A stretch of 64,000 nt of DNA, from positions 1-64,000 of the forward strand of contig NZ_AEVT01000122.1 in NCBI RefSeq assembly GCF_000189275.1, written 5' to 3'. The DNA is from Vibrio sinaloensis DSM 21326 (GTDB lineage Bacteria; Pseudomonadota; Gammaproteobacteria; Enterobacterales; Vibrionaceae). A program made the translations under genes and the position numbers. The first letter of the stretch is position 1; every line of letters starts with the position of its first letter. The notes under the pieces were generated by a model. That model was not told where the DNA came from. It ran no database searches and saw only the letters and a list, made by a program, of their open reading frames with translations. Positions 52,339 to 60,954 of the stretch are shown piece by piece.

Positions 52339-52429
52339 AATATTACTTCTTTGGTTAAAACAAATGGCTATAGTAGTCGCAGTCAGCGATTTTACCAAGA
52401 GCGTAACCAGTGACTCGCGTACTGCTTGA

Positions 52430-52879
52430 CTAAAATTCTAGGCTTAACACCAAGCGATCTTTGTGCTGAATGCCCTCCTCAAAAATCGGTTGCGGATAGT
52501 TGTCGATAAAATAATTCTTTTCTACTTTGTCGACGCGAAATCCTGCTCTTTGATAAAACGCCAGTTGATGACCAAACGTCCCCGTCCCTAGCTCGACCCG
52601 TTTAATTCCTTTACCAGATAGTTTATTTAACGTAACACTAAGCAGTTTAGAACCGACTCCATTTTGTTGATGCTGTGGGTACACCGCAATATTAACGATC
52701 TCCGCTAAGGTCGAGCTATGAGCGGTGACAATGCATGCCCCAATGATCTCGGTCCCTTGCGTTGCCGCAAAACACCAAGCCTCCCGCAAATAGGATTCTA
52801 TATTCGCCTCATCCGGGTCAGCTTCGAGTAATAAATCTAAGGGCACAAGGCTCGCGTAGGTTTCTTGATAATGCAGCAT
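52430..52879 (-). CDS. GNAT-family N-acetyltransferase
   Basis: The protein (about 149 residues) has the acetyl-CoA-binding motif A VYPQHQQNGVGSKLL (about residues 75-89, Q/R-x-x-G-x-G/A) after EIVNIAV. FGHQLAFYQRAGF and a typical C-terminal strand follow. The start 52879 is fixed by AGGAGGAAGT. Substrate (amine, amino acid or protein N-terminus) unknown. Confidence 0.85.
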   Translation of the reverse strand: MLHYQETYASLVPLDLLLEADPDEANIESYLREAWCFAATQGTEIIGACIVTAHSSTLAEIVNIAVYPQHQQNGVGSKLLSVTLNKLSGKGIKRVELGTGTFGHQLAFYQRAGFRVDKVEKNYFIDNYPQPIFEEGIQHKDRLVLSLEF

Positions 52880-53122
52880 ACTTCCTCCTGTATACAACCA
52901 AGCGTTATACGATCAGCGTAGCGAATATCGATACCGCTGTTCCATCTCATGTTTTACGTTGCCACGCACGCAACTGAGAGACAAGCGTACCGACGTGCTT
53001 TCTGACCTAAGCATATACAAATATTGGTTGATCACCACGCAACAGCTGCTAGATTGTTTAATCAGTCATCAACTTATGACCAATCACAAGCTCAAATAAA
53101 GAGCCGAGGGTGGAGATGTAGT

Positions 53123-53356
53123 ATGAAATACCTGTTTAATGTTTTCGGTCAGAAAATGTCTGTACGCAGAGAAGATCAACAGTGGGTACTGTACAGTGAA
53201 CCCGATGTTGGTATTGGCCGTAAGGTTTACGATGTGGTCATTCCGAGCGATTTACAAGAGACTCAACTAGCGACCTACTTAGATGATATCTACCACGAAC
53301 TTGCCACAGAATCTCAACCAAGCGTAGTTTTAATTAAGTCCTCGGCGACCAAGTAA
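53123..53356 (+). CDS. Small conserved hypothetical protein (DUF7661-like)
   Basis: The 77-residue protein reads MKYLFNVFGQKMSVRRED, then VVIPSDLQETQLATYLDDIY and a short tail. I start at 53123 because GGAG lies eight bases before and the conserved family, as I recall it, starts MKYLF. Function unknown. It is followed 18 bases later by a GNAT gene, so the two are probably co-transcribed. Confidence 0.6.
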   Translation: MKYLFNVFGQKMSVRREDQQWVLYSEPDVGIGRKVYDVVIPSDLQETQLATYLDDIYHELATESQPSVVLIKSSATK

Positions 53357-53374
53357 CAACATCAACAGGTCACA

Positions 53375-53824
53375 ATGTCAAATATCGACAGCCTCAATTC
53401 AACTCGCACCTTGCTATGCGACACAGGCTCCGTTCTCGCTCAGCAAGCGGAAGCTTTATTTGCTCGCCAATGGCCTGGTTTCGAACTCGATCAAAGCGAT
53501 GTGGAAGGGGCAAACCTACCACCAATTCTCGTAGTTTTAGAATCAGGTACACTCATTGCCGCATTGGCCTTTTGTCGCTATGAAGATCCACAGCAACCTA
53601 AGCAAGTTATTTGGATAAACGCACTTTATGTGATTGACGAATGGCGTAGATGTGGTGTCGCAAAACACCTGCTCGAACGCGCAGTAGACCTCGTGAGTAC
53701 AGCACAGCAATCTCATCTCTACGCCTACACCAACGTCCCTCAATTATACTTGTCCACGGGATGGCAAAGCCTGTCTTACGAGACCGAATCCGGTCACCAC
53801 GTTATGGCGTTTGATCTCGCTTAA
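53375..53824 (+). CDS. GNAT-family N-acetyltransferase
   Basis: The 149-residue protein has GNAT elements: ILVVLESGTLIAALAFC, INALYVIDEWRRCGVAKHLL (motif A with RRCGVA, about residues 90-106) and LYLSTGWQSL at the end. Substrate unknown. Its last four bases overlap the end of the convergent GNAT pseudogene. Confidence 0.8.
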   Translation: MSNIDSLNSTRTLLCDTGSVLAQQAEALFARQWPGFELDQSDVEGANLPPILVVLESGTLIAALAFCRYEDPQQPKQVIWINALYVIDEWRRCGVAKHLLERAVDLVSTAQQSHLYAYTNVPQLYLSTGWQSLSYETESGHHVMAFDLA

Positions 53825-54354
53825 CTGCACGGTTTTGTTTTCTCTGAGTGTTGTTCTTGGCATGCGAAATGAAGAAACATCATCTCTAGATCCACATCCA
53901 GAGCCAAGCTTTGCTGGTAATCTTCATTGACTGAGGCTCGAATTGCAGATTGCCAAAACCGTTGCGCGCCAACGTTTTCTTTCAGTACACGAATCTGCCA
54001 CCGACCGGGATGAGCTTTGACTACCAACTCTAGCGCACGCTTACCTATGCCCTGTCCTTTATATTTCCTCAATACAAATGCTCCCCATATCCCAGAGATG
54101 GGGAGCATTTGGGTATCTACGTACTAAAGCGAAGCCAGCAATATTGCCATCGACGACAACAAGGTAAGGGGTATGATCACCTGGTTGCCAGTAAACATCT
54201 AACATTGTTGAGTTAAAACTGTAGCGACCGGTATCATCTGGATCCCACGCCATGTATTCCGACATATCATAGACTAATAGGTAAATAGGTTCTCGATTAA
54301 GCCTCGTTGCGCTTTAGAGGCAACTTCCAGCCTAATCTCTCGATATGGATTCAT
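53821..54354 (-). pseudogene. GNAT acetyltransferase broken by two frameshifts
   Basis: Three pieces in different frames make one GNAT protein. Piece 1 starts at ATG 54354 (MNPYREIRLEVASK, IENLFTY) and hits TAG at 54276-54274. Piece 2 runs on as YDMSEYMAWDPDDTGRYSF and ends WDMG at about 54085. Piece 3 gives AFVLRKYKGQGIGKRALELV, with the acetyl-CoA motif, to the stop. Loss of one T near 54276 and gain of one G in a run of four G (54083-54086 on the plus strand) explain both breaks. The gene overlaps the upstream EamA gene by 23 bases. Sequencing error is possible but two errors in one gene are less likely. Confidence 0.85.
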
Positions 54355-55189
54355 TGTTTCTCGCCATTAGTTGCCATACATTCCCCGTTAGCATAATTGC
54401 AGCCCCAACCAGTAAAGACAGTTGTAAAGGCTCTCCGTAGAGCGCAACACCTACCGCCCCAATGATAGGTAAACGCAAAAAGTCCATCACAACAACATGC
54501 GTCACTTCAGTGTGCTGCATCGCTTTGGTCATACAGTAATGAGCCGTTAGGGCGGTAACACTGACCACACTGAGCCACAACCACTGCTCGCCTTGAGGTG
54601 TCACCCAGTTCGGTATCGCCAGCACCAAACCGATCGGCAGCTGAACGACACACATGTAGAACAGGATGGTAATTGGACTTTCGCTACTCGCGAGCCCTTT
54701 AGTACACGCATGAGATACGGAGTAACATATTGCCGCCGCCAGCACCACAAAAGAAGCATAACTGAACAGCTGGGTACCGGGCTTAACAATCAGCATTACG
54801 CCAAACAAGCCTAATACGATCGCCACCAGTTTGTTCGCTGTCAACCGCTCACCTAAAAACAGCCAAGCAATCAAAGCCGTCCACAGTGGAACCGTAAACT
54901 CCAAGGCAAACACCTCTGCTAACGGCAATATGCTGATCCCCAAGAACCAGCCATACTGCCCTGCAAAGTGAAACACGTTCCGCACACAATGCAGCGGCAA
55001 GCGCGTTGTGAATCGTGCTCGAGCTTGCCGAGTAACAATCATCAAGCTACTGATCACCAACAAACCAAAAACACTGCGTAGAAAAAGGACTTGGAACGTG
55101 TCTAAGCTGCCGCTCAGTTCTCTGGCCCCTATCGCCATTAAACAGAAAGAGAATAAGCAGCCCACCATCCAACATACTGCGGTAAAAAT
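54332..55189 (-). CDS. EamA/DMT-family transporter, probable AUU start
   Basis: This membrane protein of about 285 residues has ten helices in two EamA repeats (LFLRSVFGLLVISSL; FTVPLWTALIAWLFLGERLT; ITILFYMCVVQL; VVMDFLRLPIIGAVGVALYGEPL). It exports a metabolite, amino acid or drug. The ATG at 55168 lies inside the first helix and has no ribosome site at usable distance. A perfect GGGAGGTG (55195-55203 region) sits seven bases before ATT at 55187-55189, in frame, which would complete helix 1. I therefore place the start there, with the ATG as alternative. Confidence 0.8.
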   Translation of the reverse strand: MFTAVCWMVGCLFSFCLMAIGARELSGSLDTFQVLFLRSVFGLLVISSLMIVTRQARARFTTRLPLHCVRNVFHFAGQYGWFLGISILPLAEVFALEFTVPLWTALIAWLFLGERLTANKLVAIVLGLFGVMLIVKPGTQLFSYASFVVLAAAICYSVSHACTKGLASSESPITILFYMCVVQLPIGLVLAIPNWVTPQGEQWLWLSVVSVTALTAHYCMTKAMQHTEVTHVVVMDFLRLPIIGAVGVALYGEPLQLSLLVGAAIMLTGNVWQLMARNNESISRD

Positions 55190-55222
55190 AGCGTCACCTC
55201 CCTATGACACATCCAATCATGC

Positions 55223-55612
55223 TTAAACTGTAAGCTCTAAGCGATTTCCATCCGGGTCCAAAATGCAACTTTCATAGTAACCATCACCAGTATGCCTAGG
55301 ACCGTCGAGCTTTTCATAACCATCTCGTACGAGTTGATCCGTCAGCTCATTCACTGATTGCTCAGAGCCCAGTGCAATTGCGATATGAATCAGCCCTGTA
55401 AACTGGTCATAAAGATCATCTTTCGATTCGGGAATCGTGGGCATTTGCATCAGCTCCAACCGACAACCCGACTCAAAAGAGAGAAAGTACGAACAAAACC
55501 CTTTGCTGGCATTATGGTATTTATCATTGGCGGTCGCATCAAAGTACTTGGTATAGAAACTCTTCAGTACTTCAATTTGGTGCGTCCAAATAGCGACATG
55601 TTCAATTTTCAT
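55223..55612 (-). CDS. VOC-family glyoxalase-like protein
   Basis: The 129-residue protein has the vicinal-oxygen-chelate fold: MKIEHVAIWTHQIEVLKSFY, then GCRLELMQMP, GLIHIAIALGSE and DPDGNRLEL. Metal ligands are His at residue 5, Glu near 57, His near 77 and Glu near 127. It resembles glyoxalase I-like or fosfomycin-resistance-like small VOC proteins of unknown substrate. GAGGAGCGCTAG precedes the ATG. Confidence 0.85.
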   Translation of the reverse strand: MKIEHVAIWTHQIEVLKSFYTKYFDATANDKYHNASKGFCSYFLSFESGCRLELMQMPTIPESKDDLYDQFTGLIHIAIALGSEQSVNELTDQLVRDGYEKLDGPRHTGDGYYESCILDPDGNRLELTV

Positions 55613-55718
55613 CTAGCGCTCCTCAAATAATTCGCCAGATCAGGCTACAGAGCAAATAGGGAACAAAACAGAGATGGTCTTCAATCGTACTTATTCCCTT
55701 TTTACGCTAACTTCGCTA

Positions 55719-55964
55719 TCACGCAAATGACTTGGTTTGAAAATGTGGGTTATCTATATCGACATCCAAACGCTTGATGTCATCAAGGATGACAAGCCGG
55801 GTTTGCTCTGCCAGTTCGACCTTAATGCACTCGCGCTTATGCTCATCTCGCGTGGTGTCGAGTGCGATGCCGGAAACACTCTCGCCATTAGCTAGCGAAA
55901 GCGTGATTGGGTATCGGTACATACATACGATTTCGATGTAGTCATAGTCACTGCAACTGATCAT
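55719..55964 (-). CDS. rof: Rof-like Rho-binding antiterminator (YaeO)
   Basis: The 81-residue protein reads MISCSDYDYIEIVCMYRYP, then LANGESVSGIALDT, RECIKVEL and TRLVILDDIKRLDV. This fits Rof/YaeO, which in E. coli binds Rho hexamers and blocks termination. Order and length agree (E. coli Rof about 84 residues). AGGAGAGTGAA precedes the ATG. A single gene, apparently. Confidence 0.85.
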   Translation of the reverse strand: MISCSDYDYIEIVCMYRYPITLSLANGESVSGIALDTTRDEHKRECIKVELAEQTRLVILDDIKRLDVDIDNPHFQTKSFA

Positions 55965-56035
55965 TTCACTCTCCTGCTTACTAATTTCACGAGCTCACTA
56001 ATAAAATCGCTAAATGCGGAACAACCGAGATCACA

Positions 56036-56524
56036 TTACTTCCTAGTATGTTGAGCAAACAAACGCAATTGCTGCCCTTCAAAGCGATAGTACTGCTTTT
56101 CTTCGATCAATGTGGCTCCAATAGATTGATAAAAATTGCCGGCAGTCGGATTGGTCGACTCCGCCGTCCAATCAAATCGGCTACACTCCTGCTTGAGTGC
56201 AATCTTGGCAAGATGCTGCATCAGTTTGATACCCACTCCCTTACCTCTCGCACGGGAAGAGACAAACAGATCTTTCATGTAAAGTTGACCCGACAGGTTG
56301 GGCGCTGGATACATTATCGTAAAGGTTGCAAAGCCAACCACTTCTCTCTTTTCATAAGCGGCGACGACCTTCACTCCGGACCAAGGCGAAAAAACCTTAT
56401 CTTCTAGATAGGCTATCAGCTCTTTCTCGCTCGCAGCATTCTGTTTGAAGTAATAGGTTTCCAACTCAATAAAGATAGGCAGTAAGTCTAAGCAATGTTC
56501 GTGTGTGACGTTGGAAATGATCAA
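56036..56524 (-). CDS. GNAT-family N-acetyltransferase
   Basis: The 162-residue protein has YMKDLFVSSRARGKGVGIKL (motif A, RARGKGVG near residue 93-100), SRFDWTAESTNPTAGNFYQSIGA and a C-terminal strand. It resembles the spermidine/diamine-type GNATs (SSAT-like). The start is TTG at 56522-56524, six bases after GAGGAG. Substrate unknown. Confidence 0.82.
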   Translation of the reverse strand: MIISNVTHEHCLDLLPIFIELETYYFKQNAASEKELIAYLEDKVFSPWSGVKVVAAYEKREVVGFATFTIMYPAPNLSGQLYMKDLFVSSRARGKGVGIKLMQHLAKIALKQECSRFDWTAESTNPTAGNFYQSIGATLIEEKQYYRFEGQQLRLFAQHTRK

Positions 56525-56669
56525 TGAGGGCTCCTCGGCTATCTTTCGACAAGATTGGCATCAACTAAAGATTTAATTTCTTATTAAGCCGCCATTTTAC
56601 ACTTGATTAACAATTCACCAAACCCAATATCTCACTTCAGTGAAAGACATCGAATCAGGGATAGGCTAT

Positions 56670-57281
56670 ATGGATTATTTATTTGCCGTGATACTTTTCG
56701 CGATTTCCTCTTCCGTGACGCCAGGGCCAAACAACATCATGGTAATGACATCTGGGCTCAATTTTGGAGTGAGAAGAAGTCTCCCTTTGCTGGCGGGAAT
56801 CTGCGTGGGCTTTTCTATCATGCTATTGCTTGTTGGCGTGGGTTTCTCGCAACTGTTTGAGCTGTTCCCTAGCCTGCACTTTATCATCAAGTGTGTGGGT
56901 GTTGCTTATCTACTCTATCTTGCTTACATTATTGCCCGTTCGGCCGGTTCAGTCTCAAGTAACCAGCAATCTAAGCCACTGTCTTTCTTAAAAGGTGCGT
57001 TGTTCCAATGGGTCAATGCCAAAGCTTGGGTTGTCGCAACAGGCGCTATTGCAGCGTTTACCAGTGTCGGTGCCGATTTTTTCGGCCAAAATCTGCTGAT
57101 CGCCCTTACCTTCTTTATCGTTTCATTCCCCTGCGTCGGTGTCTGGCTAGCCTTTGGTTCTTTGCTTAAAAAGTGGCTAAACAACCCTAAAGGAAGACAA
57201 TACTTTAACCTTACTATGGCTAGTTTATTGGTACTGTCAGTGGTCCCTGTTATGAATGAAATCATTGCTCAGCTATCGTAA
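56670..57281 (+). CDS. LysE/RhtB-family exporter
   Basis: The protein (about 203 residues) has six membrane helices and the family signature SSSVTPGPNNIMVMTSGLNFG (about residues 13-33, partly quoted) in TM1/2. FQWVNAKAWVVATGAI follows. It exports amino acids or related metabolites. The start at 56670 follows AGGGATAGG. It is followed 14 bases later by the DUF1801 gene, probably co-transcribed. Confidence 0.88.
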   Translation: MDYLFAVILFAISSSVTPGPNNIMVMTSGLNFGVRRSLPLLAGICVGFSIMLLLVGVGFSQLFELFPSLHFIIKCVGVAYLLYLAYIIARSAGSVSSNQQSKPLSFLKGALFQWVNAKAWVVATGAIAAFTSVGADFFGQNLLIALTFFIVSFPCVGVWLAFGSLLKKWLNNPKGRQYFNLTMASLLVLSVVPVMNEIIAQLS

Positions 57282-57295
57282 ACACAGAGCCGCCT

Positions 57296-57688
57296 ATGTT
57301 AGACAGATACAACCAAGTCCCTGAGGAAGCTAAAGCACACCTACTCGCATTACGCGAGATTATCTTAGGTGTTGCTGAGTCTATGGAAAAAATCGAAGTT
57401 GAGGAATCATTGAAGTGGGGTGAGCCCAGTTTTCACGTCAAAGGTGGCAGTCCAATTCGAATCGATTGGAAAGAAAAAACACCAGATCGCTATTACCTCT
57501 ATTTCAACTGCAACACTAAGCTAGTAGAGACTTTTCGCGAGCTGTACAGAGATAATTTTCATTTCGAGAGCAATCGCGCAATGGTTTTCACCTTAGGCCA
57601 AGCTATCCCCATGATTGAGCTAAAACATTGTCTTCGGCTTGCGTTCAATTACCACCAGATTAAGCACCTGCCGTTACTTGGTGCATAA
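57296..57688 (+). CDS. DUF1801 protein
   Basis: The 130-residue protein has the DUF1801 pattern: LLALREIILGVAE, EESLKWGEPSFHVKGG, GSPIRIDWKEKTPDRYYLYF. The family (YdhG/DUF1801) is of unknown function. It lies directly behind the LysE-type exporter. Confidence 0.85.
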   Translation: MLDRYNQVPEEAKAHLLALREIILGVAESMEKIEVEESLKWGEPSFHVKGGSPIRIDWKEKTPDRYYLYFNCNTKLVETFRELYRDNFHFESNRAMVFTLGQAIPMIELKHCLRLAFNYHQIKHLPLLGA

Positions 57689-57690
57689 CA

Positions 57691-58323
57691 CTAGCTTCGT
57701 TTGATCGCGACAACAGAAAACACATGCCAATGTTTAAGGAAACCGCGGGCGGTAGGCGCTTGCTCATCCCTCTCATTAAATCGGATGATGTCAAAACCTT
57801 CAAATAGCTGTTCGACACTCGCCCGCTCGAAAGATGTGGTTGGAGAACGATAGTTTGTCGCCCAAGTGTCTCGTGAGCCGAGAAAGTCTCCTGCAAACAC
57901 ACCTCCGGGTAAAATAGATTCGGTTAAGCGTAGCCAGGTTATATTGAACTGCTCAGGGTCCGCAAAAAACAAGCTTGAGTTAGCCAAAACGATGTTTGCT
58001 TGAGGGTACTGGAAATTCTCGAAACGCGCTTGTTGAATGGACACCTGAGGCCGTTCGGCAAAACGTTGCACACAAATTTCTATGGCATCTGGGTTAGGGT
58101 CGAAACCATAAACTTTGTAACCTACAGCCGACAAGTAATCGATGTCCGATCCTGTCCCACAGCCGCAATCAATTGCTACGCCTTCGTTAGACTTACTCAA
58201 CTGATGCACAAACTCGGTCCGCTTGCTATGGGAGCGAGAGATAGCTTTTTGATAGTACTCCCGCCAAATAGCTTGATTTTCTTCCACTTGAAGCTTGTTG
58301 ATTGAGTTAGATGGTTGCGTCAC
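57691..58323 (-). CDS. Class I SAM-dependent methyltransferase
   Basis: The protein (about 211 residues) has the SAM motif I VAIDCGCGTGSDIDYL (about residues 45-60), then GFDPNPDAIEIC (motif post I) and NIVLANSSLFF. I choose GTG at 58323 (then TQPSNSINKL), since an upstream start would reach far into the DUF2834 gene. It overlaps the end of that gene by 17 bases. Target unknown; a small molecule is likely from the size. Confidence 0.82.
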   Translation of the reverse strand: MTQPSNSINKLQVEENQAIWREYYQKAISRSHSKRTEFVHQLSKSNEGVAIDCGCGTGSDIDYLSAVGYKVYGFDPNPDAIEICVQRFAERPQVSIQQARFENFQYPQANIVLANSSLFFADPEQFNITWLRLTESILPGGVFAGDFLGSRDTWATNYRSPTTSFERASVEQLFEGFDIIRFNERDEQAPTARGFLKHWHVFSVVAIKRS

Positions 58324-58654
58324 GACTATGGTTCTCGGTTTGCTGCGGGGAGAGTTGACGATGACGAAGATACAAATAGAGAGGAAGCCCAAATGAAACC
58401 CCTACCGTTAGCGTACCAATAATAGCAAACAGTGAACCTGAGACCTGATTCGCTCGGCTGTCGGTAACAATAAACACGATTAAGGTCACTCCTGCCACAA
58501 ACACATCTAACCATGCAACGGCGCTGATAGGATTAACAAAAGCTTGCTCAAGCAACAACCCCATTGCTAAGCCATGTTCAAACAGCCATGGTAGAAACGC
58601 GCCATAAGGCAAAGCAATGCCTAGAATCGTCAATAACAAATATAGCTTGCGCAT
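58307..58654 (-). CDS. DUF2834 membrane protein
   Basis: The 115-residue protein has four hydrophobic segments and the DUF2834 pattern: KLYLLLTILGIALPYGAFLPWL (helix 1, partly quoted by position 3-24), FVNPISAVAWLDVFVAG and a third/fourth helix. Unknown function. AGGAGCGTAT precedes the ATG. Coupled with the methyltransferase gene. Confidence 0.82.
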   Translation of the reverse strand: MRKLYLLLTILGIALPYGAFLPWLFEHGLAMGLLLEQAFVNPISAVAWLDVFVAGVTLIVFIVTDSRANQVSGSLFAIIGTLTVGVSFGLPLYLYLRHRQLSPQQTENHSRDATI

Positions 58655-58680
58655 ATACGCTCCTTGTTATGCATCTAAAT

Positions 58681-59223
58681 TTACATTTTTCGTGCCAACC
58701 AATCATCTGCTAACACCGCCAGCACCACCGTATCCCACCATTGGTTTTTGAAATATCGGTTGTGCCTGAGGTGCGCTTCTTGCACCATGCCTAACGAGCG
58801 GCACAGCTTTATCGCGGGGCGATTGCGGCTAATGGTTTCGGCATAGATTCGGTGTATCTCTAGATGGTTAAAACCATATTCCACCAAAGCGCTCGCCGCC
58901 TCCAATATTAGTCCATCAGCTTGGTACGCTCTAGACATACCACAACCTATTGATGCTTGTTGCTCACCTTCAAGACGCAAACATACTGTTCCAATAAAAC
59001 ATTGATCTTCCTTGTGTTCAATCGCGAGTTGAAATGACGTTCTTGGGTGTTCTTTGGCTTGCTCGATAAACAGACGCGTCAATTCACGGTATTTCTCCGG
59101 ATGACAATCTTGCTCATCGTAGAACCTTTGATATTTTGAATTTTGAGAAATAGCCACAAAGGCATCTTCGTCTTCGAGCGTCATATCTCGTATCACAAGT
59201 CGTGCTGTTTCTAACCTAAACAC
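58681..59223 (-). CDS. RimJ/RimL-type N-acetyltransferase
   Basis: The 180-residue protein is of the Acetyltransf_3 family: LETARLVIRDMTLEDEDAFV at the start, ASIGCGMSRAYQADGLILEA (motif A near residue 92-110), EIHRIYAETISRNRPAIKLC and GMVQEAHLRHNRYF. It may acetylate a ribosomal protein N-terminus or a small amine. The start is GTG at 59221-59223, seven bases after AAGGGAA. Confidence 0.88.
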   Translation of the reverse strand: MFRLETARLVIRDMTLEDEDAFVAISQNSKYQRFYDEQDCHPEKYRELTRLFIEQAKEHPRTSFQLAIEHKEDQCFIGTVCLRLEGEQQASIGCGMSRAYQADGLILEAASALVEYGFNHLEIHRIYAETISRNRPAIKLCRSLGMVQEAHLRHNRYFKNQWWDTVVLAVLADDWLARKM

Positions 59224-59224
59224 G

Positions 59225-60040
59225 CTAGATTCCCTTCTTTAATTGACTGAGTTGCTCTTGAGCATATTCAATGAGTACTCGACGATTATCTGCTGTCTCT
59301 TCATCACCACATGCATGGCCGCGGTAGAAAATTTCTGGGCTAGAGTAAATAGGCAGAATCTTATCTTCGTAACTCATTATGGTACCAGCATTGGCGCATT
59401 TGTAGCCCCGAGCGTAACGTTTGATCTTATGGTGTAAATTACGATTGATCACCAACTTTAAGTTCCCCTGCAAACTAGGGAAAGGGACAGTATCTTTATG
59501 TTGTGCCCAGGCAAGGTGACCAAGTTCATGTTCGAGCACTTCTTTACTGGCCGATTCGGACAACATGACATAACTGTCATTGATACCAAAGGCTGCGACG
59601 CCAGAGGTACCCGTTGCAAATTCACCATGATCGCTAGGCAATACGACAACATAGTAATCATTGAGGCTAATTTGCAGCTCACGCAACACACTATCTCTAG
59701 TGGCCGCCTTTAGTCGGCTGTGCACCTGATGAATATCCTCCGTTCCGGTAAGGTCGAGATTGACCGTCTGAAACGAAGCCACTTGGCGACGCAATGGTAT
59801 ACAAGAATTTGTCAAAACCTGATTCCCGTAGTCAATCGACTGGCGGAGGAAAGCCTCCAATTCGGGACTTGAAACCGACTCTTGAATGAAAAAGGTAACA
59901 TTCGTGGTGAATACGGTCTGTTGAGCGCAATCTGGCAGATCCAGTTGGTTTAACTGTAACTCTGTTCTGTCTGGACGATAGATAAACATGAGCGCGGCAG
60001 CCATCAAGCTGGCCACGACCCATTTGATTTTGTTCCGCAT
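59225..60040 (-). CDS. Exported metzincin-type zinc metalloprotease
   Basis: The 271-residue protein has an N-terminal signal anchor (residues 5-20) and a metzincin active site: HELGHLAWAQH (HExxHxxxxxH, about residues 169-179), and a Met-turn in AGTIMSYED (about 220-228). Two Cys residues on each side could form disulfides. Overall it resembles reprolysin/M12-like small bacterial proteases but belongs to no family that I can name. Probably periplasmic or membrane-bound; the target is unknown. It ends one base before the RimJ-like gene start, so both are likely co-transcribed. Confidence 0.75.
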   Translation of the reverse strand: MRNKIKWVVASLMAAALMFIYRPDRTELQLNQLDLPDCAQQTVFTTNVTFFIQESVSSPELEAFLRQSIDYGNQVLTNSCIPLRRQVASFQTVNLDLTGTEDIHQVHSRLKAATRDSVLRELQISLNDYYVVVLPSDHGEFATGTSGVAAFGINDSYVMLSESASKEVLEHELGHLAWAQHKDTVPFPSLQGNLKLVINRNLHHKIKRYARGYKCANAGTIMSYEDKILPIYSSPEIFYRGHACGDEETADNRRVLIEYAQEQLSQLKKGI

Positions 60041-60097
60041 AATTGAATTTGATTGTACTGCTTGAAGAAAACGGCTTCACGAGGAAGCCGTTACCAC

Positions 60098-60502
60098 TTA
60101 ACGCGAGAGGAGTTGCCTAAATTCATCGACCTGCTTTGCAAACAGTTCACCATCCTGATGAGAATAAGATTTGGCAACATTAACCCATTGCAAACCTGTT
60201 TCATCGACATGGCGGAACTCCACTTGCAACGCGTAGCGAGAGCAACGCAGTATCGCAAACACAAAGCCAAACATGGTCAGGCTGGCGCACAAAACCTGTA
60301 GAAAAGTAGGGACAACTGGAAACTCAATCACCGCCAACCAAACGGCTCCTGAGAACAAACATACCCAGAAAGCGATCTGGCCTAGGTTATCCATCCAGCT
60401 AAGCCGTTTAACTCGGATGTTGTTAATTCGCTTTAACGGGTATTCGTCTTTTTTAAAACGAAAGGATTCACCTTGGAGCGAAAAGTCTGCTTCTTTATAC
60501 AT
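60098..60502 (-). CDS. Two-helix membrane protein (DUF6232-like)
   Basis: The 134-residue protein has an N-terminal beta-rich segment (FRFKKDEYPLKRINNIRVKR), two adjacent membrane helices (about residues 43-60 and 65-85) and a C-terminal polar helix. The PH-like start plus TM pair fits DUF6232. Unknown function. GAGACGTTAC precedes the ATG. Confidence 0.65.
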   Translation of the reverse strand: MYKEADFSLQGESFRFKKDEYPLKRINNIRVKRLSWMDNLGQIAFWVCLFSGAVWLAVIEFPVVPTFLQVLCASLTMFGFVFAILRCSRYALQVEFRHVDETGLQWVNVAKSYSHQDGELFAKQVDEFRQLLSR

Positions 60503-60570
60503 GTAACGTCTCTTTTACTAATGAAAACGGTAAATAAAATCGAGTAAAAGGTTCAGTTCAAACACGAGTG

Positions 60571-60954
60571 TTAAACAGAAACAATGGAGTCAACCCACTT
60601 CGCTCGCCACTCTGGAGCGGGGTAATTTTCAGGCCAATATTCGATTTGCTTGGCAATACGCTCCCCTTGCACGGTGTGAAAAGTGATTGCACGATCTTGG
60701 CGTTCACCATCTGTCACACATACGTCCGTCACGACTTGCTCGCCCTGCGAAACAATACGCTCAATAGAAAACTGCCAACGCCCCTTAGCTGGATAGTGAC
60801 TGTTTAAAGCCGCAAAATTCTCCCGACCAAGAATGCGTTCTGCCGACTGAGGCCAAACAAGCTCAAAATCCTCACTGAGCCACTGACTTGCTGCGGCGAA
60901 GTCGTTGCTTTCCATCGCTTGCCAATAGGCAAGCACTATCTGTTTTGCGTCCAT
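60571..60954 (-). CDS. SnoaL/NTF2-like protein
   Basis: The protein (about 127 residues) has the SnoaL/NTF2-like pattern: KQIVLAYWQAMESNDFAAAS at the start, FELVWPQSAERI, GRENFAALN, AITFHTVQGERIAKQIEYWP. These small cone-fold proteins may be enzymes or binders. Start 60954 is preceded by AGAGGAATA; 14 upstream codons are open but lack a ribosome site. Confidence 0.82.
   Translation of the reverse strand: MDAKQIVLAYWQAMESNDFAAASQWLSEDFELVWPQSAERILGRENFAALNSHYPAKGRWQFSIERIVSQGEQVVTDVCVTDGERQDRAITFHTVQGERIAKQIEYWPENYPAPEWRAKWVDSIVSV

Noticed and set aside
43850-58654. Run of small GNAT, Nudix, VOC, DUF and transferase genes that looks like an integron cassette array
   Set aside because: Gaps between the genes are too short and varied, no attC-like inverted repeats (GTTRRRY / RYYYAAC cores with long conserved arms) recur, and many neighbours overlap or face each other.
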